Shown in pieces: positions 48,226-59,607 of a stretch of DNA of 64,000 bases (position 1 is its first letter; each line of letters begins with the position of its first letter). The position numbers and the translations under genes were made by a program. Source of the DNA: Pseudomonas sp. PDNC002 (GTDB taxonomy: Bacteria; Pseudomonadota; Gammaproteobacteria; Pseudomonadales; Pseudomonadaceae); NCBI RefSeq assembly GCF_016919445.1, contig NZ_CP070356.1, positions 317,501 through 381,500 of the forward strand, given 5' to 3'. The notes under the pieces were generated by a model. The model did no database searches. It saw nothing but the letters and a program-made list of their open reading frames with translations, and was not told where the DNA came from.

Positions 48226-49620
48226 TTACTCGTCTTCGAAGTTGTACATGCCGGGCGCGAGGTTCTCGAAGCGGCTGTAGCGGCCGAGGAAGGCCACGCG
48301 CACGGTGCCGATGGGACCGTTACGCTGCTTGCCGAGGATGATCTCGGCGACGCCCTTGAACTCGGTCTCCGGGTGATACACCTCGTCTCGGTAGACGAAC
48401 ATGATCACGTCGGCGTCCTGCTCGATCGCTCCAGATTCGCGCAGGTCGGAGTTCACCGGGCGCTTGTTCGGGCGCTGCTCCAGCGAGCGGTTGAGCTGGG
48501 AGAGCGCAACCACCGGGCAGTTGAACTCCTTCGCCAGCGCCTTGAGCGAGCGGGAGATCTCGGAGATCTCGTTGGTCCGGTTGTCACCGGCGGAGCCAGG
48601 AATCTGCATCAGCTGCAGGTAGTCGACCATGATCAGGCCGATCTCGCCGTGCTCTCGGGACAGACGGCGGGTACGCGCGCGCATTTCCGAGGGCGAGATA
48701 CCGGCGGTGTCGTCGATGAACAGCTTGCGATCGTTGAGCAGGTTGACCGCCGAAGTCAGTCGCGGCCAATCCTCATCGTCCAGCTTGCCCGTACGCACCT
48801 TGGTCTGGTCGATGCGCCCGAGCGAGGCGAGCATACGCATCACGATGGAGTCGGAGGGCATCTCCAGGGAATACACCAGGATGGCCTTGTCGCTGCGCAT
48901 CAGGGCGTTCTCCACCAGGTTCATGGCGAAGGTGGTCTTACCCATGGACGGTCGACCGGCCACGATGATCAGGTCGGACGGCTGCAGACCGCTGGTCTTC
49001 TCGTCCAGATCGGTGAAGCCCGTGGAAATACCGGTCAGCGCGTCCGCGGTATTGAACAGGTGGTCGATGCGGTCGATGGTCTTGACCAGGATGTCGCCGA
49101 TTCCCACCGGACCGCCGCTCTTGGGACGCGCTTCGGCGATCTCGAAGATCTTGCGCTCGGCTTCGTCGAGCACTTCGTTGGCGCTGCGCCCTTCGGGGTT
49201 GAAGGCGCTGTCGGCGATGTCGCTGCTGATGCCGATCAACTGCCGCAGGGTGGCGCGCTCACGGATGATGTTGGCGTAGGCCTTGATGTTCGCCACGGAG
49301 GGCGTGTTCTTCGCCAACTCGGCGAGATAGGCAAGGCCGCCTACCTGGGACAACTGGCCTTCGCGCTCGAGCATCTCGGAGAGCGTCACCACGTCGATCG
49401 GCTGGTTGCCTTCGGCGAGCTTGTAGACGGCGCGGAAGATCAGGCGATGGTCATGGCGGTAGAAATCGCCATCGGACACGGCGTCGGAGACGCGTTCCCA
49501 TGCATTGTTGTCGAGCATCAGGCCGCCCAGCACCGCCTGTTCAGCTTCGATCGAGTGCGGCGGCACCTTGAGGGAAGCGGTCTGCAGGTCGTATTGCTCG
49601 GGAATGGTGATGTCGTTCAT
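48226..49620 (-). CDS. dnaB: Replicative DNA helicase
   Basis: A 464-residue DnaB: N-terminal helical domain (PPHSIEAEQAVLGGLM), linker, and RecA-like C-terminal domain with Walker A GRPSMGKTTF, DDTAGISPSEMRARTRRL and Walker B-region LIMVDYLQLM. Hexameric 5'-3' helicase at the replication fork. The conserved core SRSLKALAKEFNCPVVALSQ is present. Confidence 0.97.
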   Translation of the reverse strand: MNDITIPEQYDLQTASLKVPPHSIEAEQAVLGGLMLDNNAWERVSDAVSDGDFYRHDHRLIFRAVYKLAEGNQPIDVVTLSEMLEREGQLSQVGGLAYLAELAKNTPSVANIKAYANIIRERATLRQLIGISSDIADSAFNPEGRSANEVLDEAERKIFEIAEARPKSGGPVGIGDILVKTIDRIDHLFNTADALTGISTGFTDLDEKTSGLQPSDLIIVAGRPSMGKTTFAMNLVENALMRSDKAILVYSLEMPSDSIVMRMLASLGRIDQTKVRTGKLDDEDWPRLTSAVNLLNDRKLFIDDTAGISPSEMRARTRRLSREHGEIGLIMVDYLQLMQIPGSAGDNRTNEISEISRSLKALAKEFNCPVVALSQLNRSLEQRPNKRPVNSDLRESGAIEQDADVIMFVYRDEVYHPETEFKGVAEIILGKQRNGPIGTVRVAFLGRYSRFENLAPGMYNFEDE

Positions 49621-49674
49621 GGGCTCTTCGTGTTGGCTCTTCGTAGGAGAGAATCAAACGGCGGAAAAAACAAA

Positions 49675-49704
49675 GGGCACGGACCGAGATTCGGTGCCGT
49701 GCCC
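49675..49704 (-). terminator. Terminator of the rpsF-rpsR-rplI operon
   Basis: Arms GGGCACGG/CCGTGCCC with inner ACCGA/TCGGT; on the minus strand it is followed by TTTGTTTTTT. Strong intrinsic terminator in the rplI-dnaB gap. Confidence 0.92.
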
Positions 49705-49763
49705 ATTGTTAGCGGACAGCTTCGTACAGGCAAGCCGTGCGAAACGTCCTAGCGACGGATCGC

Positions 49764-50210
49764 TTACTCGGCGACTACAACCACGTGCAGGGTTGCATCA
49801 ACATCCATGTGCAGTTGCACTTCGATGTTGTATTCGCCTACAGCGCGCAGGGCGCCGTCGGGCAGGCGAACTTCGCTCTTTTCCAGCGGGTAGCCGGCAG
49901 CCGAAACGGCGTCGGCGATGTCGCGGGTACCGATCGAACCGAACAGTTTGCCTTCGTCGCCAGCGTGGGCGCCGATAGTCACGATCAGTTCGGCCAGTTG
50001 GGCAGCACGAGCTTCAGCAACGGCTTTTTTCTCAGCAGCGGCTTTTTCCAGCTCTGCACGGCGCTCTTCGAAAGCAGCGACGTTGGCAGCGGTGGCAGCA
50101 GTGGCTTTGCCCTGCGGCAGCAGGTAGTTACGAGCGTAACCGCCCTTTACGTTCAGCTTGTCGCCCAGGTTGCCCAGTTTGGCGATCTTTTCCAGCAGGA
50201 TGACTTCCAT
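49764..50210 (-). CDS. rplI: 50S ribosomal protein L9
   Basis: A 148-residue L9: N-terminal [20 protein letters not shown] with [15 protein letters not shown], central helix rich in Ala/Glu/Lys, C-terminal domain. Binds 23S rRNA and protrudes from the L1 side. Last gene of the operon. Confidence 0.98.
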   Translation of the reverse strand: MEVILLEKIAKLGNLGDKLNVKGGYARNYLLPQGKATAATAANVAAFEERRAELEKAAAEKKAVAEARAAQLAELIVTIGAHAGDEGKLFGSIGTRDIADAVSAAGYPLEKSEVRLPDGALRAVGEYNIEVQLHMDVDATLHVVVVAE

Positions 50211-50231
50211 TTGAGTCTTACCTCTTAACTT

Positions 50232-51101
50232 TTAACCTTCACCGTTCGCAGCTTTCTGGCGCTTCGCCAGACGACCGCGAAAATCAAACAGACTGTCGAC
50301 TACGGCGACAAGACAGATCACATTGCCCAGTACGAATACCAGCAGGTACAGCGGTGCCAGCCAGAAGCCCGGAAGCTTCTTCAGCGCGGCCAGGCCGTGC
50401 CCCAGTGCGATCCCGGCGAACAGCAGCGGGATCATGCACAGCGGCGCCAACATCGTGGCCGCGGGCCCTGCAAAGGGCAGTGCCACAACGCCAACCAACA
50501 GCGCGATGGCCGTGCCCGGCGACAGGCGCAAGGCGCGGAATTCGCTGCCAAACCCTTTCGGGTTGTACAGCACTGCTTGCCAATAACGCGCCAGCATCAG
50601 GCACAACAGGCTGATCGTCTGCAGCGAGGCTGCCATCAGGCCGGTGATGGTCGGAACCATCTCCGCCTGCAGGGCGGCCATCTGTTCCGGCGAAAGCTTG
50701 GCTTCGGCCAGAACCTGCGGCAGCGCCTTGCCGAATGCATCGGCAAGACCCACGACCAACCCGGCCGACACCGTGCTGAGCAGCAGCACGAACACCGCAC
50801 CGAGCACAACGCTCGCCAGCATCACCTGGTTCCAGGACACCTTGCTGCGCAGAACCTGCGCCAGCACGGCACTACCCATCAGAACCAGACTTACGCTGGG
50901 GTCACCCAGGTACCACCAGGCCAGTGCCGGAAGCATCGCCCACACCAGGATGCCAAAGGCATCACCGGCGCCGCGGCGCAACAGCACCAGACTGCCTGCT
51001 GCGGCACCGAGCCAGAACAACGGCTGCAGTACCGCGGCTGCGACGACCACCAGGGTCGCCTGCATGCGGCCTCGCATGACAAATTCAGCCAATGCGCGCA
51101 T
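50232..51101 (-). CDS. DUF2232 (YybS-like) membrane protein
   Basis: A 289-residue protein with about eight membrane segments and a basic C-terminus. Found between rpsR and rplI in pseudomonads and related bacteria; function not known. 21 bases before rplI and 34 after rpsR, so co-transcribed. Confidence 0.82.
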   Translation of the reverse strand: MRALAEFVMRGRMQATLVVVAAAVLQPLFWLGAAAGSLVLLRRGAGDAFGILVWAMLPALAWWYLGDPSVSLVLMGSAVLAQVLRSKVSWNQVMLASVVLGAVFVLLLSTVSAGLVVGLADAFGKALPQVLAEAKLSPEQMAALQAEMVPTITGLMAASLQTISLLCLMLARYWQAVLYNPKGFGSEFRALRLSPGTAIALLVGVVALPFAGPAATMLAPLCMIPLLFAGIALGHGLAALKKLPGFWLAPLYLLVFVLGNVICLVAVVDSLFDFRGRLAKRQKAANGEG

Positions 51102-51135
51102 GCGATCTATCCATCAATTCCAGTCGACTGCCCGA

Positions 51136-51366
51136 TCAACGGCCGTGGCTGTCGGTGTAGGGAAGCAGGGCCAGGTAGCGGGCGCGCTTGATAGCGGTCG
51201 CCAGCTGACGCTGGTACTTGGCCTTGGTGCCGGTGATACGGCTCGGAACGATCTTGCCGGTTTCGGAAACGTAGGCCTTCAGGGTGTTGAGATCTTTGTA
51301 ATCGATCTCTTTCACGCCTTCAGCGGTGAAACGGCAGAACTTACGACGACGGAAGAAACGTGCCAT
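51136..51366 (-). CDS. rpsR: 30S ribosomal protein S18
   Basis: A 76-residue S18 starting [20 protein letters not shown], with the conserved YISETGKI-like ([20 protein letters not shown]) core. Forms a pair with S6 on the 30S platform. Confidence 0.98.
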   Translation of the reverse strand: MARFFRRRKFCRFTAEGVKEIDYKDLNTLKAYVSETGKIVPSRITGTKAKYQRQLATAIKRARYLALLPYTDSHGR

Positions 51367-51395
51367 GTGTGTGGCTCCTCAATACTGGTCCGGGA

Positions 51396-51812
51396 TTACT
51401 CGTCAGCGCTGTCGCGGCTATCATCGCCGTCAGCGGACTCGCCCTCGTTCGATTCGGGACGCTCACGGCGCTCACGGCGCTCGTTGCGGCTCTCTTCGGC
51501 CTTCAGCATTTCGGACTGGCCGGTAACGGCTTCGTCGCGACGGATGACCATGTTACGGATCACGGCGTCGTTGTAGCGGAAGTTGTCTTCCAGCTCTGCC
51601 AGGGCCTTGGCGGTGCACTCGACGTTCATCAGAACGTAGTGAGCCTTGTGCACGTTGTTGATGGCGTAAGCCAGCTGACGACGGCCCCAGTCTTCCAGAC
51701 GGTGGACTTTGCCGCCGTCTTCTTCGATGGCCTTGGTGTAACGCTCGACCATGCCACCGACTTGTTCGCTCTGGTCCGGGTGAACCAGGAACACGATTTC
51801 GTAATGACGCAT
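51396..51812 (-). CDS. rpsF: 30S ribosomal protein S6
   Basis: A 138-residue S6: [18 protein letters not shown] and the conserved [11 protein letters not shown] strand. Beyond residue 105 is a charged Arg/Glu tail ending with acidic residues, the part that RimK modifies by adding glutamates. First gene of the operon. Confidence 0.98.
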   Translation of the reverse strand: MRHYEIVFLVHPDQSEQVGGMVERYTKAIEEDGGKVHRLEDWGRRQLAYAINNVHKAHYVLMNVECTAKALAELEDNFRYNDAVIRNMVIRRDEAVTGQSEMLKAEESRNERRERRERPESNEGESADGDDSRDSADE

Positions 51813-51981
51813 AAATGCTCCTTACGGATTGCAGCCTGCCGACTAAGCGGTCAGACAAGGAGTGAATGATTTTTTCCTTGCCGCTCGGAAGGACGCGCAA
51901 ACGCCTGCCCGGACGACAAGGGCCGACATTCTAGAGAAGCGCGCCGGGTGGCGCAAGGAAAACTGGTGAAACTTTGAACAG

Positions 51982-52007
51982 CGCGAGGCGGCACAGGCCG
52001 CCTCGCG
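51982..52007 (-). terminator. Terminator of the rnr-rlmB operon
   Basis: Arms CGCGAGGCGGC and GCCGCCTCGCG with loop ACAG, eight bases after the rlmB stop on the minus strand; the T-rich tail is weak. Confidence 0.75.
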
Positions 52008-52015
52008 TGGGGACG

Positions 52016-52768
52016 TCAGGCGCCGGCCTTGAGCTGGCGCTGGCGGACGATCTCGAACAGGCAGACGCCGGTGGCCACCGAGACGTTCAGGCTGCTGACG
52101 CTGCCCTGCATCGGTAGCTTGGCCAGATAGTCGCAGTGCTCGCGGGTCAGGCGGCGCATGCCCTTGCCCTCAGCCCCCATCACCAGCACGGTCGGTCCGG
52201 TGAGGTCGAGCTCGTAGAGCATCTGGGTCGCCTCGCCGGCTGTACCGACGATCCACAGGCCACGTTGCTGGAGTTTCTCCAGGGTGCGCGCAAGGTTGGT
52301 AACCGCCACTAGCGGGATCACCTCAGCGGCGCCGCACGCGACCTTACGCACGGTGGCGTTGAGGGTCGCGGACTTGTCCTTCGGCACGATGACCGCCAGC
52401 GCGCCGGCCGCATCGGCGGTGCGCAGGCAGGCGCCAAGGTTGTGCGGATCGGTGACGCCGTCCAGCGCCAGCAGCAGGGCTGGGCCGGTGGAGCGCTCCA
52501 GCAGCTCCTCCAGCATGTTCTCGCCCCACACCTGGCTCGGGCTGACCTCGGCGACCACGCCCTGGTGCACGCCTTCGGCCCACTCATCCAGTTCCTTGCG
52601 GTCGCGCGTGCCCACCGGCACGCGGACCTGGCCAGCCAGCTCGACCAGCGCCTGGACGCGCGGATCATGCCGGCCTTCAGCCAGCCAGAGCTGCTTGACC
52701 CTTTTGGGGTGGTGGCGCAGCAACGCTTCTACGGCATGGACCCCGTAGACCTTTTCCCACTGACTCAT
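52016..52768 (-). CDS. rlmB: 23S rRNA (guanosine-2'-O)-methyltransferase
   Basis: A 250-residue SPOUT enzyme: N-terminal L30e-like domain (VYGVHAVEALLRHHPKRVKQ) and C-terminal trefoil-knot motifs VLVMGAEGKGMRRL and GSVSSLNVSVATGV. Methylates G2251 (E. coli numbering) of 23S rRNA. Start overlaps the rnr stop by four bases. Confidence 0.95.
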   Translation of the reverse strand: MSQWEKVYGVHAVEALLRHHPKRVKQLWLAEGRHDPRVQALVELAGQVRVPVGTRDRKELDEWAEGVHQGVVAEVSPSQVWGENMLEELLERSTGPALLLALDGVTDPHNLGACLRTADAAGALAVIVPKDKSATLNATVRKVACGAAEVIPLVAVTNLARTLEKLQQRGLWIVGTAGEATQMLYELDLTGPTVLVMGAEGKGMRRLTREHCDYLAKLPMQGSVSSLNVSVATGVCLFEIVRQRQLKAGA

Positions 52769-55494
52769 TTCTTCGCCTTACCCTTGCCTGCCGGAGCGCC
52801 AGTCGATGCACCCGCCTTAGGCTGCGACGCCCCCTTGCGATGCTTGGTCGATTTGCCAGAGCGGGCCTTCTGTTTCGAAGGATTGCGCGGCTTACCCGCC
52901 GCAGGCCCACCCTTGCCTTTGCCAGCGGCAGGCTTGTTGCCGCCGACCTTGGCCTCTTCGAGCAGCGCTTTCTTCACTTCGCGGCTCTTGCGCACATCGG
53001 TATTGCCAAGCATTTCCTCAGCCTTGGCGAGCATCTCCGGCGCCACCGACGGCAGCGCCTGGACCACGCCAACCCTGCGCTTGCGCGGCTGCACAGCGAC
53101 ATCTGGAGCGAGATACGGATCGTCCGCGACGGCACGAGGAGCCTTGGCCGGCTTGTCCTTCGCAATCACACCCTTGGGCGCCTTGCCCTTGGCCGCTTTG
53201 CCCTTGGCGACCGGCTCAGCCTTCTCGCCGCGCTTCTTGCGGCCGATAGGCGCGCTGAGCACGTTATCCGAGAGTTCGAAGTCGATCTTGCGCTCGTCCA
53301 GGTCGACACGGGCAACCACCACTTCGACGGTATCGCCAAGGCGGAAGCTGCGGCCGGTACGCTCACCTGCGAGGCGGTGATGCACGGCGTCGAAGTGGTA
53401 GTAGTCGCCCGGCAGCGCGGTGACATGTACCAGACCTTCGACATAGATATCGGTCAGTTCGACGAAGATACCGAAGCCGGTCACTGCGGTGATCACACCC
53501 GGGAAAGTCTCGCCCACGCGCTCGCGCATGAACTCGCACTTCAGCCAGTTGGTGACATCACGGGTCGCTTCGTCGGCGCGGCGCTCGGTCATCGAGCACT
53601 GCTCGCCCAGTTGCGCCAGACGCGCCTCGTCGTACGGATAGATGCGCGCCTTCGGCATGCTCGCCGCCCCGACGCGCTGCACGTGCTCCGACGCCGCCTT
53701 GGAGCGGATCAGACCACGAATGGCGCGGTGGGTCAGCAGGTCCGGATAACGGCGGATCGGCGAGGTGAAGTGGGTGTAGGCCTCGTAGTTCAAGCCGAAG
53801 TGACCGGCATTCTCCGGGCTGTACACCGCCTGGCTCAGCGAGCGCAGCATCACGGTCTGGATCAGTTGCAGGTCCGGGCGGCCCTGGATGGACTCCAGCA
53901 GCTTCTGGTAATCCGCCGGGGTCGGGTCGCCCTTGCCGCGGTAAAGGGTCAGCCCCAGTTCGCCGAGGAACTGGCGCAGGTTGTTCAGTTTCTCCTGCGG
54001 CGGGCCGTCGTGGACGCGGTACAGCGCCGGAATGCCGTGCTTCTCGAGGAACTTGGCGGTGGCCACGTTGGCCGCCAGCATGCATTCCTCGATCAGCTTG
54101 TGCGCATCGTTGCGCTGGGTCGGGCGGATCTCCGAGATCTTGCGGTCCGCGCCGAAGACGATGCGGGTTTCCTGGGTCTCGAAATCGATGGCTCCGCGCA
54201 CATGGCGCGCGCCGACCAGGACCTTGTACAGGTCATACAGCGTGTTGAGGTGCGGCACCACCGCCGGCAGCTGTTCCTTCAGGCGCTGGCCTTCGGGGCT
54301 GTCGGGGGTTTCCAGGTACTGGCTGACCTTGGTGTAGGTCAGTCGCGCGTGGGAATGGATGACCGCCTCGTAGAACTGGTAGTCGGTCATCTTGCCGGCC
54401 TTGGAGAGATTCATCTCGCAGACCATGGCCAGGCGATCCACCAGCGGATTCAGGGAGCACAGGCCGTTGGAGAGAATCTCCGGCAGCATCGGAATCACGC
54501 GCTCGGGGAAGTACACCGAGTTGCCACGCTTGGCCGCTTCTTCATCCAGGGCCGAACCGACCTTCACATAATGAGAGACGTCAGCGATTGCGACGAACAG
54601 CTTCCAGCCGCCGCCCTTGCGCTTCTCGGCATAGACCGCGTCATCGAAGTCGCGGGCATCCTCGCCGTCGATGGTGACGAAAGGCAGGGCACGCAGGTCA
54701 ACGCGTTTTTCCTTGTCCTTCTCCAGCACTTCAGGCTTGAGCTTGGCCGCTTCCTTCTCCACGGCCTCGGGCCAGGTGTGGGGAATGTCGTAGCTGCGCA
54801 GCGCAACTTCGATTTCCATGCCCGGCGCCATGTAGTCGCCGAGCACTTCCACCACTTCGCCCTGGGCCTGGCGATGCACGCTCGGCCAGACATCGATGCG
54901 CACCTGGACGAACTGATTGTGCTTGGCCTTGCCAGCCTTGCCCGGTGGGATCAGCACTTCCTGCTGGATCTTCGGGTTATCGGCCACGACCGTACCGATG
55001 CCGCTTTCATCGAAATAGCGGCCGACGATGGTCTCGTGGGCGCGCTCGACCACTTCCACCACGGCGCCTTCGCGGCGACCACGACGGTCGAAGCCGGAAA
55101 CGCGCGCCAGGGCCCGGTCACCATCGAATACCAGGCGCATCTGCGTCGGGCTGAGGAACAGGTCGTCGCTGCCATCGTCGGGGATCAGGAAGCCAAAGCC
55201 GTCGCGGTGGCCAGCGATGCGGCCGAGAATCAGGTCGAGCTTGTCCACAGGCGCATAGGCGCCACGGCGTGTATAGATGAGCTGGCCGTCGCGCTCCATG
55301 GCGCGCAGACGACGCCGCAGCGCTTCTTCCGACTCTTCGCCGGAGAGGCCGAGCTCATCGAGCAATTGGGCCCGCGTGGCGGGCGCGCCGCGTTCGGCGA
55401 GGTGCGCCAGAATCAGTTCGCGGCTGGGAATAGGGTTGTCGTATTTTTCCGCCTCGCGGGCGGCCTCGGGATCGAGGTTTTGCCAATCGGCCAT
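52765..55494 (-). CDS. rnr: Ribonuclease R
   Basis: A 909-residue 3'-5' exonuclease, longer than E. coli RNase R (813) because of its tail. N-terminal helix-turn-helix (about 20-90), cold-shock domains, the RNB catalytic domain with DGEDARDFDDAVYAEK near residue 275, an S1 domain (about 640-725), and a long Lys/Ala/Gly-rich tail. Digests structured RNA and works in trans-translation. Operon with rlmB. Confidence 0.96.
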   Translation of the reverse strand: MADWQNLDPEAAREAEKYDNPIPSRELILAHLAERGAPATRAQLLDELGLSGEESEEALRRRLRAMERDGQLIYTRRGAYAPVDKLDLILGRIAGHRDGFGFLIPDDGSDDLFLSPTQMRLVFDGDRALARVSGFDRRGRREGAVVEVVERAHETIVGRYFDESGIGTVVADNPKIQQEVLIPPGKAGKAKHNQFVQVRIDVWPSVHRQAQGEVVEVLGDYMAPGMEIEVALRSYDIPHTWPEAVEKEAAKLKPEVLEKDKEKRVDLRALPFVTIDGEDARDFDDAVYAEKRKGGGWKLFVAIADVSHYVKVGSALDEEAAKRGNSVYFPERVIPMLPEILSNGLCSLNPLVDRLAMVCEMNLSKAGKMTDYQFYEAVIHSHARLTYTKVSQYLETPDSPEGQRLKEQLPAVVPHLNTLYDLYKVLVGARHVRGAIDFETQETRIVFGADRKISEIRPTQRNDAHKLIEECMLAANVATAKFLEKHGIPALYRVHDGPPQEKLNNLRQFLGELGLTLYRGKGDPTPADYQKLLESIQGRPDLQLIQTVMLRSLSQAVYSPENAGHFGLNYEAYTHFTSPIRRYPDLLTHRAIRGLIRSKAASEHVQRVGAASMPKARIYPYDEARLAQLGEQCSMTERRADEATRDVTNWLKCEFMRERVGETFPGVITAVTGFGIFVELTDIYVEGLVHVTALPGDYYHFDAVHHRLAGERTGRSFRLGDTVEVVVARVDLDERKIDFELSDNVLSAPIGRKKRGEKAEPVAKGKAAKGKAPKGVIAKDKPAKAPRAVADDPYLAPDVAVQPRKRRVGVVQALPSVAPEMLAKAEEMLGNTDVRKSREVKKALLEEAKVGGNKPAAGKGKGGPAAGKPRNPSKQKARSGKSTKHRKGASQPKAGASTGAPAGKGKAKK

Positions 55495-55607
55495 TAAAGT
55501 GCGGTCACCTTATATATAGGGGTATGGTTCGCCATCTGCTTATTGAAGCGCGAAATCCGCTCGTCGGTCAGCTTTGGGCAAGAATAAATTTTTTATCGCA
55601 TCAGGGG

Positions 55608-55636
55608 TTTACAAGCGAAAACGCTCTCCGTATAGT
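55608..55636 (+). promoter_or_regulatory. Sigma-70 promoter of the tRNA-Leu genes
   Basis: TTTACA at 55608-55613, 17-base spacer, TATAGT at 55631-55636, followed by a GC-rich start region. It lies 64 bases before the first tRNA. Confidence 0.85.
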
Positions 55637-55699
55637 TCGCGCCCACAGCGTCAGACAGACGTTGTAACACGGAAACGATGAGCAATCATCGACTCCAGT

Positions 55700-55786
55700 G
55701 CCCAGGTGGCGGAATTGGTAGACGCACTAGGTTCAGGTCCTAGCGGTGGCAACACCGTGGAAGTTCGAGTCTTCTCCTGGGCACCA
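55700..55786 (+). tRNA. tRNA-Leu (anticodon CAG), copy 1
   Basis: 87 bases including encoded CCA. Acceptor arms GCCCAGG and CCTGGGC, anticodon stem CTAGG/CCTAG with loop TTCAGGT, a long variable arm (class II) and TTCGAGT T-loop. Reads CUG, the main Leu codon here. Confidence 0.97.
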
Positions 55787-55933
55787 CTTATTCAAGGATA
55801 AAGTCAGTCACTGACAGATTTTATCCCGGCGGGTTCGGAACCCTGATAACCGAACGATAGACCGCCCGATGCAACCCAAGGTTGCATCACCGCAAGACGA
55901 TGAGCGATCATCGCACCCCATGCTGAAAAGCAT

Positions 55934-56020
55934 GCCCAGGTGGCGGAATTGGTAGACGCACTAGGTTCAGGTCCTAGCGGTGGCAACACCGTGGAAGTTC
56001 GAGTCTTCTCCTGGGCACCA
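55934..56020 (+). tRNA. tRNA-Leu (anticodon CAG), copy 2
   Basis: Identical to copy 1 over all 87 bases; 147 bases apart. No promoter as good as that of copy 1 is seen in the spacer, so the two are probably cut from one transcript. The spacer repeats the upstream flank GATGAGC(A/G)ATCATCG, so the duplication included flanking DNA. Confidence 0.97.
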
Positions 56021-56030
56021 TCTTCAAACG

Positions 56031-56057
56031 AAAAAGCCGAGCACTGCTCGGCTTTTT
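56031..56057 (+). terminator. Terminator of the tRNA-Leu transcript
   Basis: AAAAAGCCGAGCA and TGCTCGGCTTTTT, a 12-13-bp stem ending in a T run, ten bases after copy 2. Confidence 0.93.
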
Positions 56058-56097
56058 CGTTTTCGGCTTTCTGCCATCCGGAACCCAACGTACTCCG

Positions 56098-56152
56098 TCC
56101 GCGATGGCTTCCGGCGCGATGCGGACCTATCGCGGACAGGGTCCGCTCCTAC
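56098..56152. repeat. Degenerate REP-like element
   Basis: Right half ATCGCGGACAGGGTCCGCTC and CTAC as at 14360-14430 (one change), left half TCCGCGATGG mutated. Between the tRNA terminator and the chemoreceptor stop. Confidence 0.75.
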
Positions 56153-56162
56153 AAAAATACCT

Positions 56163-58097
56163 TCAAGCCTTGAACTGCCCCAGACTGGCGCGCAACTGCT
56201 CCGCCAACCCATCGAGCACGCGCCCACTGCTGGCCGTCGCACTCACCGCCTCCGCTGCGCGACTCGCCTCAGCATGGATCACCTCGACCCGGCCACGCAC
56301 CGCCGCAGCGCCAGCCGCCTGCTGCTGCGCCGAATGGGTCGCCGCCTCGATGGCACCATGCACTTCCTCCACCGCACTCTGCACTTCACGCTGCAGCCGC
56401 TCGCTATCCTGCAACGCGGCCAGCCCCTGAACAGCCTGCTCACGAGCCTGCCCGATAGCGGAGACTGCCTCCCGCGCCCCTTGCTGCAACGCACCGATAT
56501 GCGACTGGATATCGCCAGTCGACTGCTGGGTCTTGCTCGCCAGCGCCCGCACCTCGTCCGCCACCACGGCGAAACCGCGCCCACTTTCACCCGCGCGCGC
56601 CGCTTCGATGGCGGCGTTCAGTGCCAGCAGGTTGGTCTGCTCGGCGATGCCATGGATCACCGAGAGCACCACTTCGATCTGCTCGCTTTGCCGCGCGAGG
56701 CGCTCGATCACGCCAGCGCCGCTCTGCACGCGCGACTCCAGGGTTTCGATCAGGCCACCGACCTTGCGGGCAATGGCTGCATTGTCCTGCGCCGCCTTAC
56801 GGATCTCGCCGACCCGCGCCAAAGCTGCCTGCATGGAGCGGCTTTCCATTTCCGCTTCCGCCGCCATCCCGGAGAGCGCCTCCAGGCTGCCCGCCACCTC
56901 GTTGCGCTGTCGATCCGCCGCCGCCTCGGCGCTGGCACTGCGACTGGCCAGCGCGGCAATTTCACTGCCGGTCTGCTGAGCGACCTGCCCGGCCTCTCGC
57001 ACGATGGGCTGCAGCTTGTCGACGAAGCGGTTCACCGCCGTCGCCATTTCACCCAACTCGTCGCGGCTGTCCAGGCGCACCCGGCGAGTCAGGTCACCCT
57101 CCCCGGCCGCCAGGTCATTCAATGCGTTGATCAGCAGACGCAGGCGATTCACCACACGATGACCGAGCACGATCGCCAGGCACAGCAGTACGCCCAGCCC
57201 GACCAGCACCAACCCCATGCCGATCCGCCAGCGCAGCGTGCCGGCCGCTTCTTCGATGGAAACCTTCGCGCCCTGGCTCATGCCTTCTGCGGCTTGCTTC
57301 GCCGCCTGCAGGCGCGCGGTCAGCGCCTTGGTGCTATCGGCGGCAGCGCCGGCCAGGCTGTCGCCCACCAGTTGATCGCCGCTGGCGACCAGGGCGGAGA
57401 AGCGCTGGTCCAGCGCAGCAATCTGCTTCTCGATGGCATCGGTGGAAACACCCAGACGCACCTTGCCGATTTCCACGCCATTCGGGCTGATGGGCGCCTC
57501 GACGAGAAACACCGAGCTGTCATGACTGGCGGCTTCCAGCACCTTGTCCAGGGCCCGCTCACCCTTGCCCTTTTCCAGCAGCGCCTTGACCCGTGCGTCC
57601 TCGCGATTGAGATAGCGCGTCAGGTGCTGCCCTTGCGGATCGTCATAGATCACGAACAGCACATTGGGATTGCTCTGGGCGCGGCGCGCATAGTCGGAGA
57701 GCGTCGGCACATCGTTGTCCCACATGGCCTTGGGCGCCACGGCAGCCAGCAGTTGCGCCAATTCGGTGGCGGACTGGCGCAAGCCCTGCTCCAGACTCTG
57801 GCGCAGTTCGCCCTGCTCTTCTTCGAGGCGAGCTGAAAGCGCTGACCCCAGCCGTTCACGAGTGCGGGCCGACAGGTCGTTCAGACCCGTGGAAACTTCC
57901 TTGCCCGCCTGCTCCAGCTCGCCAGCCAGGCGTTGCGATTCGTTACCCAGGTGCGCACCCAGGTTGTTGACCAGCCCATCGACCGTGGTGCGGGTTAGCC
58001 AGAGGGCGATGACCAGCTGCACCAGAAGCGCGATTCCGAGGGCGATGAAAGCGGGGCGCAGCAGGCGGCTGCGCAGGAGAGACAGGACGGCGGACAC
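56163..58097 (-). CDS. Methyl-accepting chemotaxis protein
   Basis: A 644-residue chemoreceptor: membrane segment 1 at about 14-34, a periplasmic domain of about 260 residues, segment 2 near 295-318, HAMP, and a cytoplasmic signalling domain with the hairpin tip [20 protein letters not shown] and [14 protein letters not shown]. No C-terminal CheR-binding pentapeptide. The first part of the periplasmic domain is helical, then a Cache-like part ([12 protein letters not shown]...). Ligand unknown. Upstream of purA on the same strand order but with a terminator in between. Confidence 0.93.
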   Translation of the reverse strand: MSAVLSLLRSRLLRPAFIALGIALLVQLVIALWLTRTTVDGLVNNLGAHLGNESQRLAGELEQAGKEVSTGLNDLSARTRERLGSALSARLEEEQGELRQSLEQGLRQSATELAQLLAAVAPKAMWDNDVPTLSDYARRAQSNPNVLFVIYDDPQGQHLTRYLNREDARVKALLEKGKGERALDKVLEAASHDSSVFLVEAPISPNGVEIGKVRLGVSTDAIEKQIAALDQRFSALVASGDQLVGDSLAGAAADSTKALTARLQAAKQAAEGMSQGAKVSIEEAAGTLRWRIGMGLVLVGLGVLLCLAIVLGHRVVNRLRLLINALNDLAAGEGDLTRRVRLDSRDELGEMATAVNRFVDKLQPIVREAGQVAQQTGSEIAALASRSASAEAAADRQRNEVAGSLEALSGMAAEAEMESRSMQAALARVGEIRKAAQDNAAIARKVGGLIETLESRVQSGAGVIERLARQSEQIEVVLSVIHGIAEQTNLLALNAAIEAARAGESGRGFAVVADEVRALASKTQQSTGDIQSHIGALQQGAREAVSAIGQAREQAVQGLAALQDSERLQREVQSAVEEVHGAIEAATHSAQQQAAGAAAVRGRVEVIHAEASRAAEAVSATASSGRVLDGLAEQLRASLGQFKA

Positions 58098-58204
58098 GGC
58101 GGGCTTCCTCCGGTAGGCAACGGATCTCTGGCGCAGACAGCGCGCCGATCCGTTTCACCAGCAAAGCGCGTGCCGAGCCGCAAACCGCGGAGGACAGAAA
58201 CGAC

Positions 58205-58228
58205 AACGGGCCGCATGAGCGGCCCGTT
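58205..58228 (-). terminator. Terminator of purA
   Basis: Arms AACGGGCCGC and GCGGCCCGTT with loop ATGA, 17 bases after the purA stop on the minus strand. Confidence 0.8.
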
Positions 58229-58245
58229 GCGGTACAGCGTATGGA

Positions 58246-59607
<1,362 letters not shown>

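Noticed and set aside
52840..55497. An 885-codon open frame opposite rnr, and an 835-codon frame at 58258-60765 opposite purA/hisZ
   Set aside because: Both run antisense over clear housekeeping genes, across gene borders, with no motif or ribosome site.
55700..56160. Integration site of a mobile element at tRNA-Leu
   Set aside because: No integrase, no direct repeat of the tRNA 3' end beyond the second full copy, and normal composition around it.
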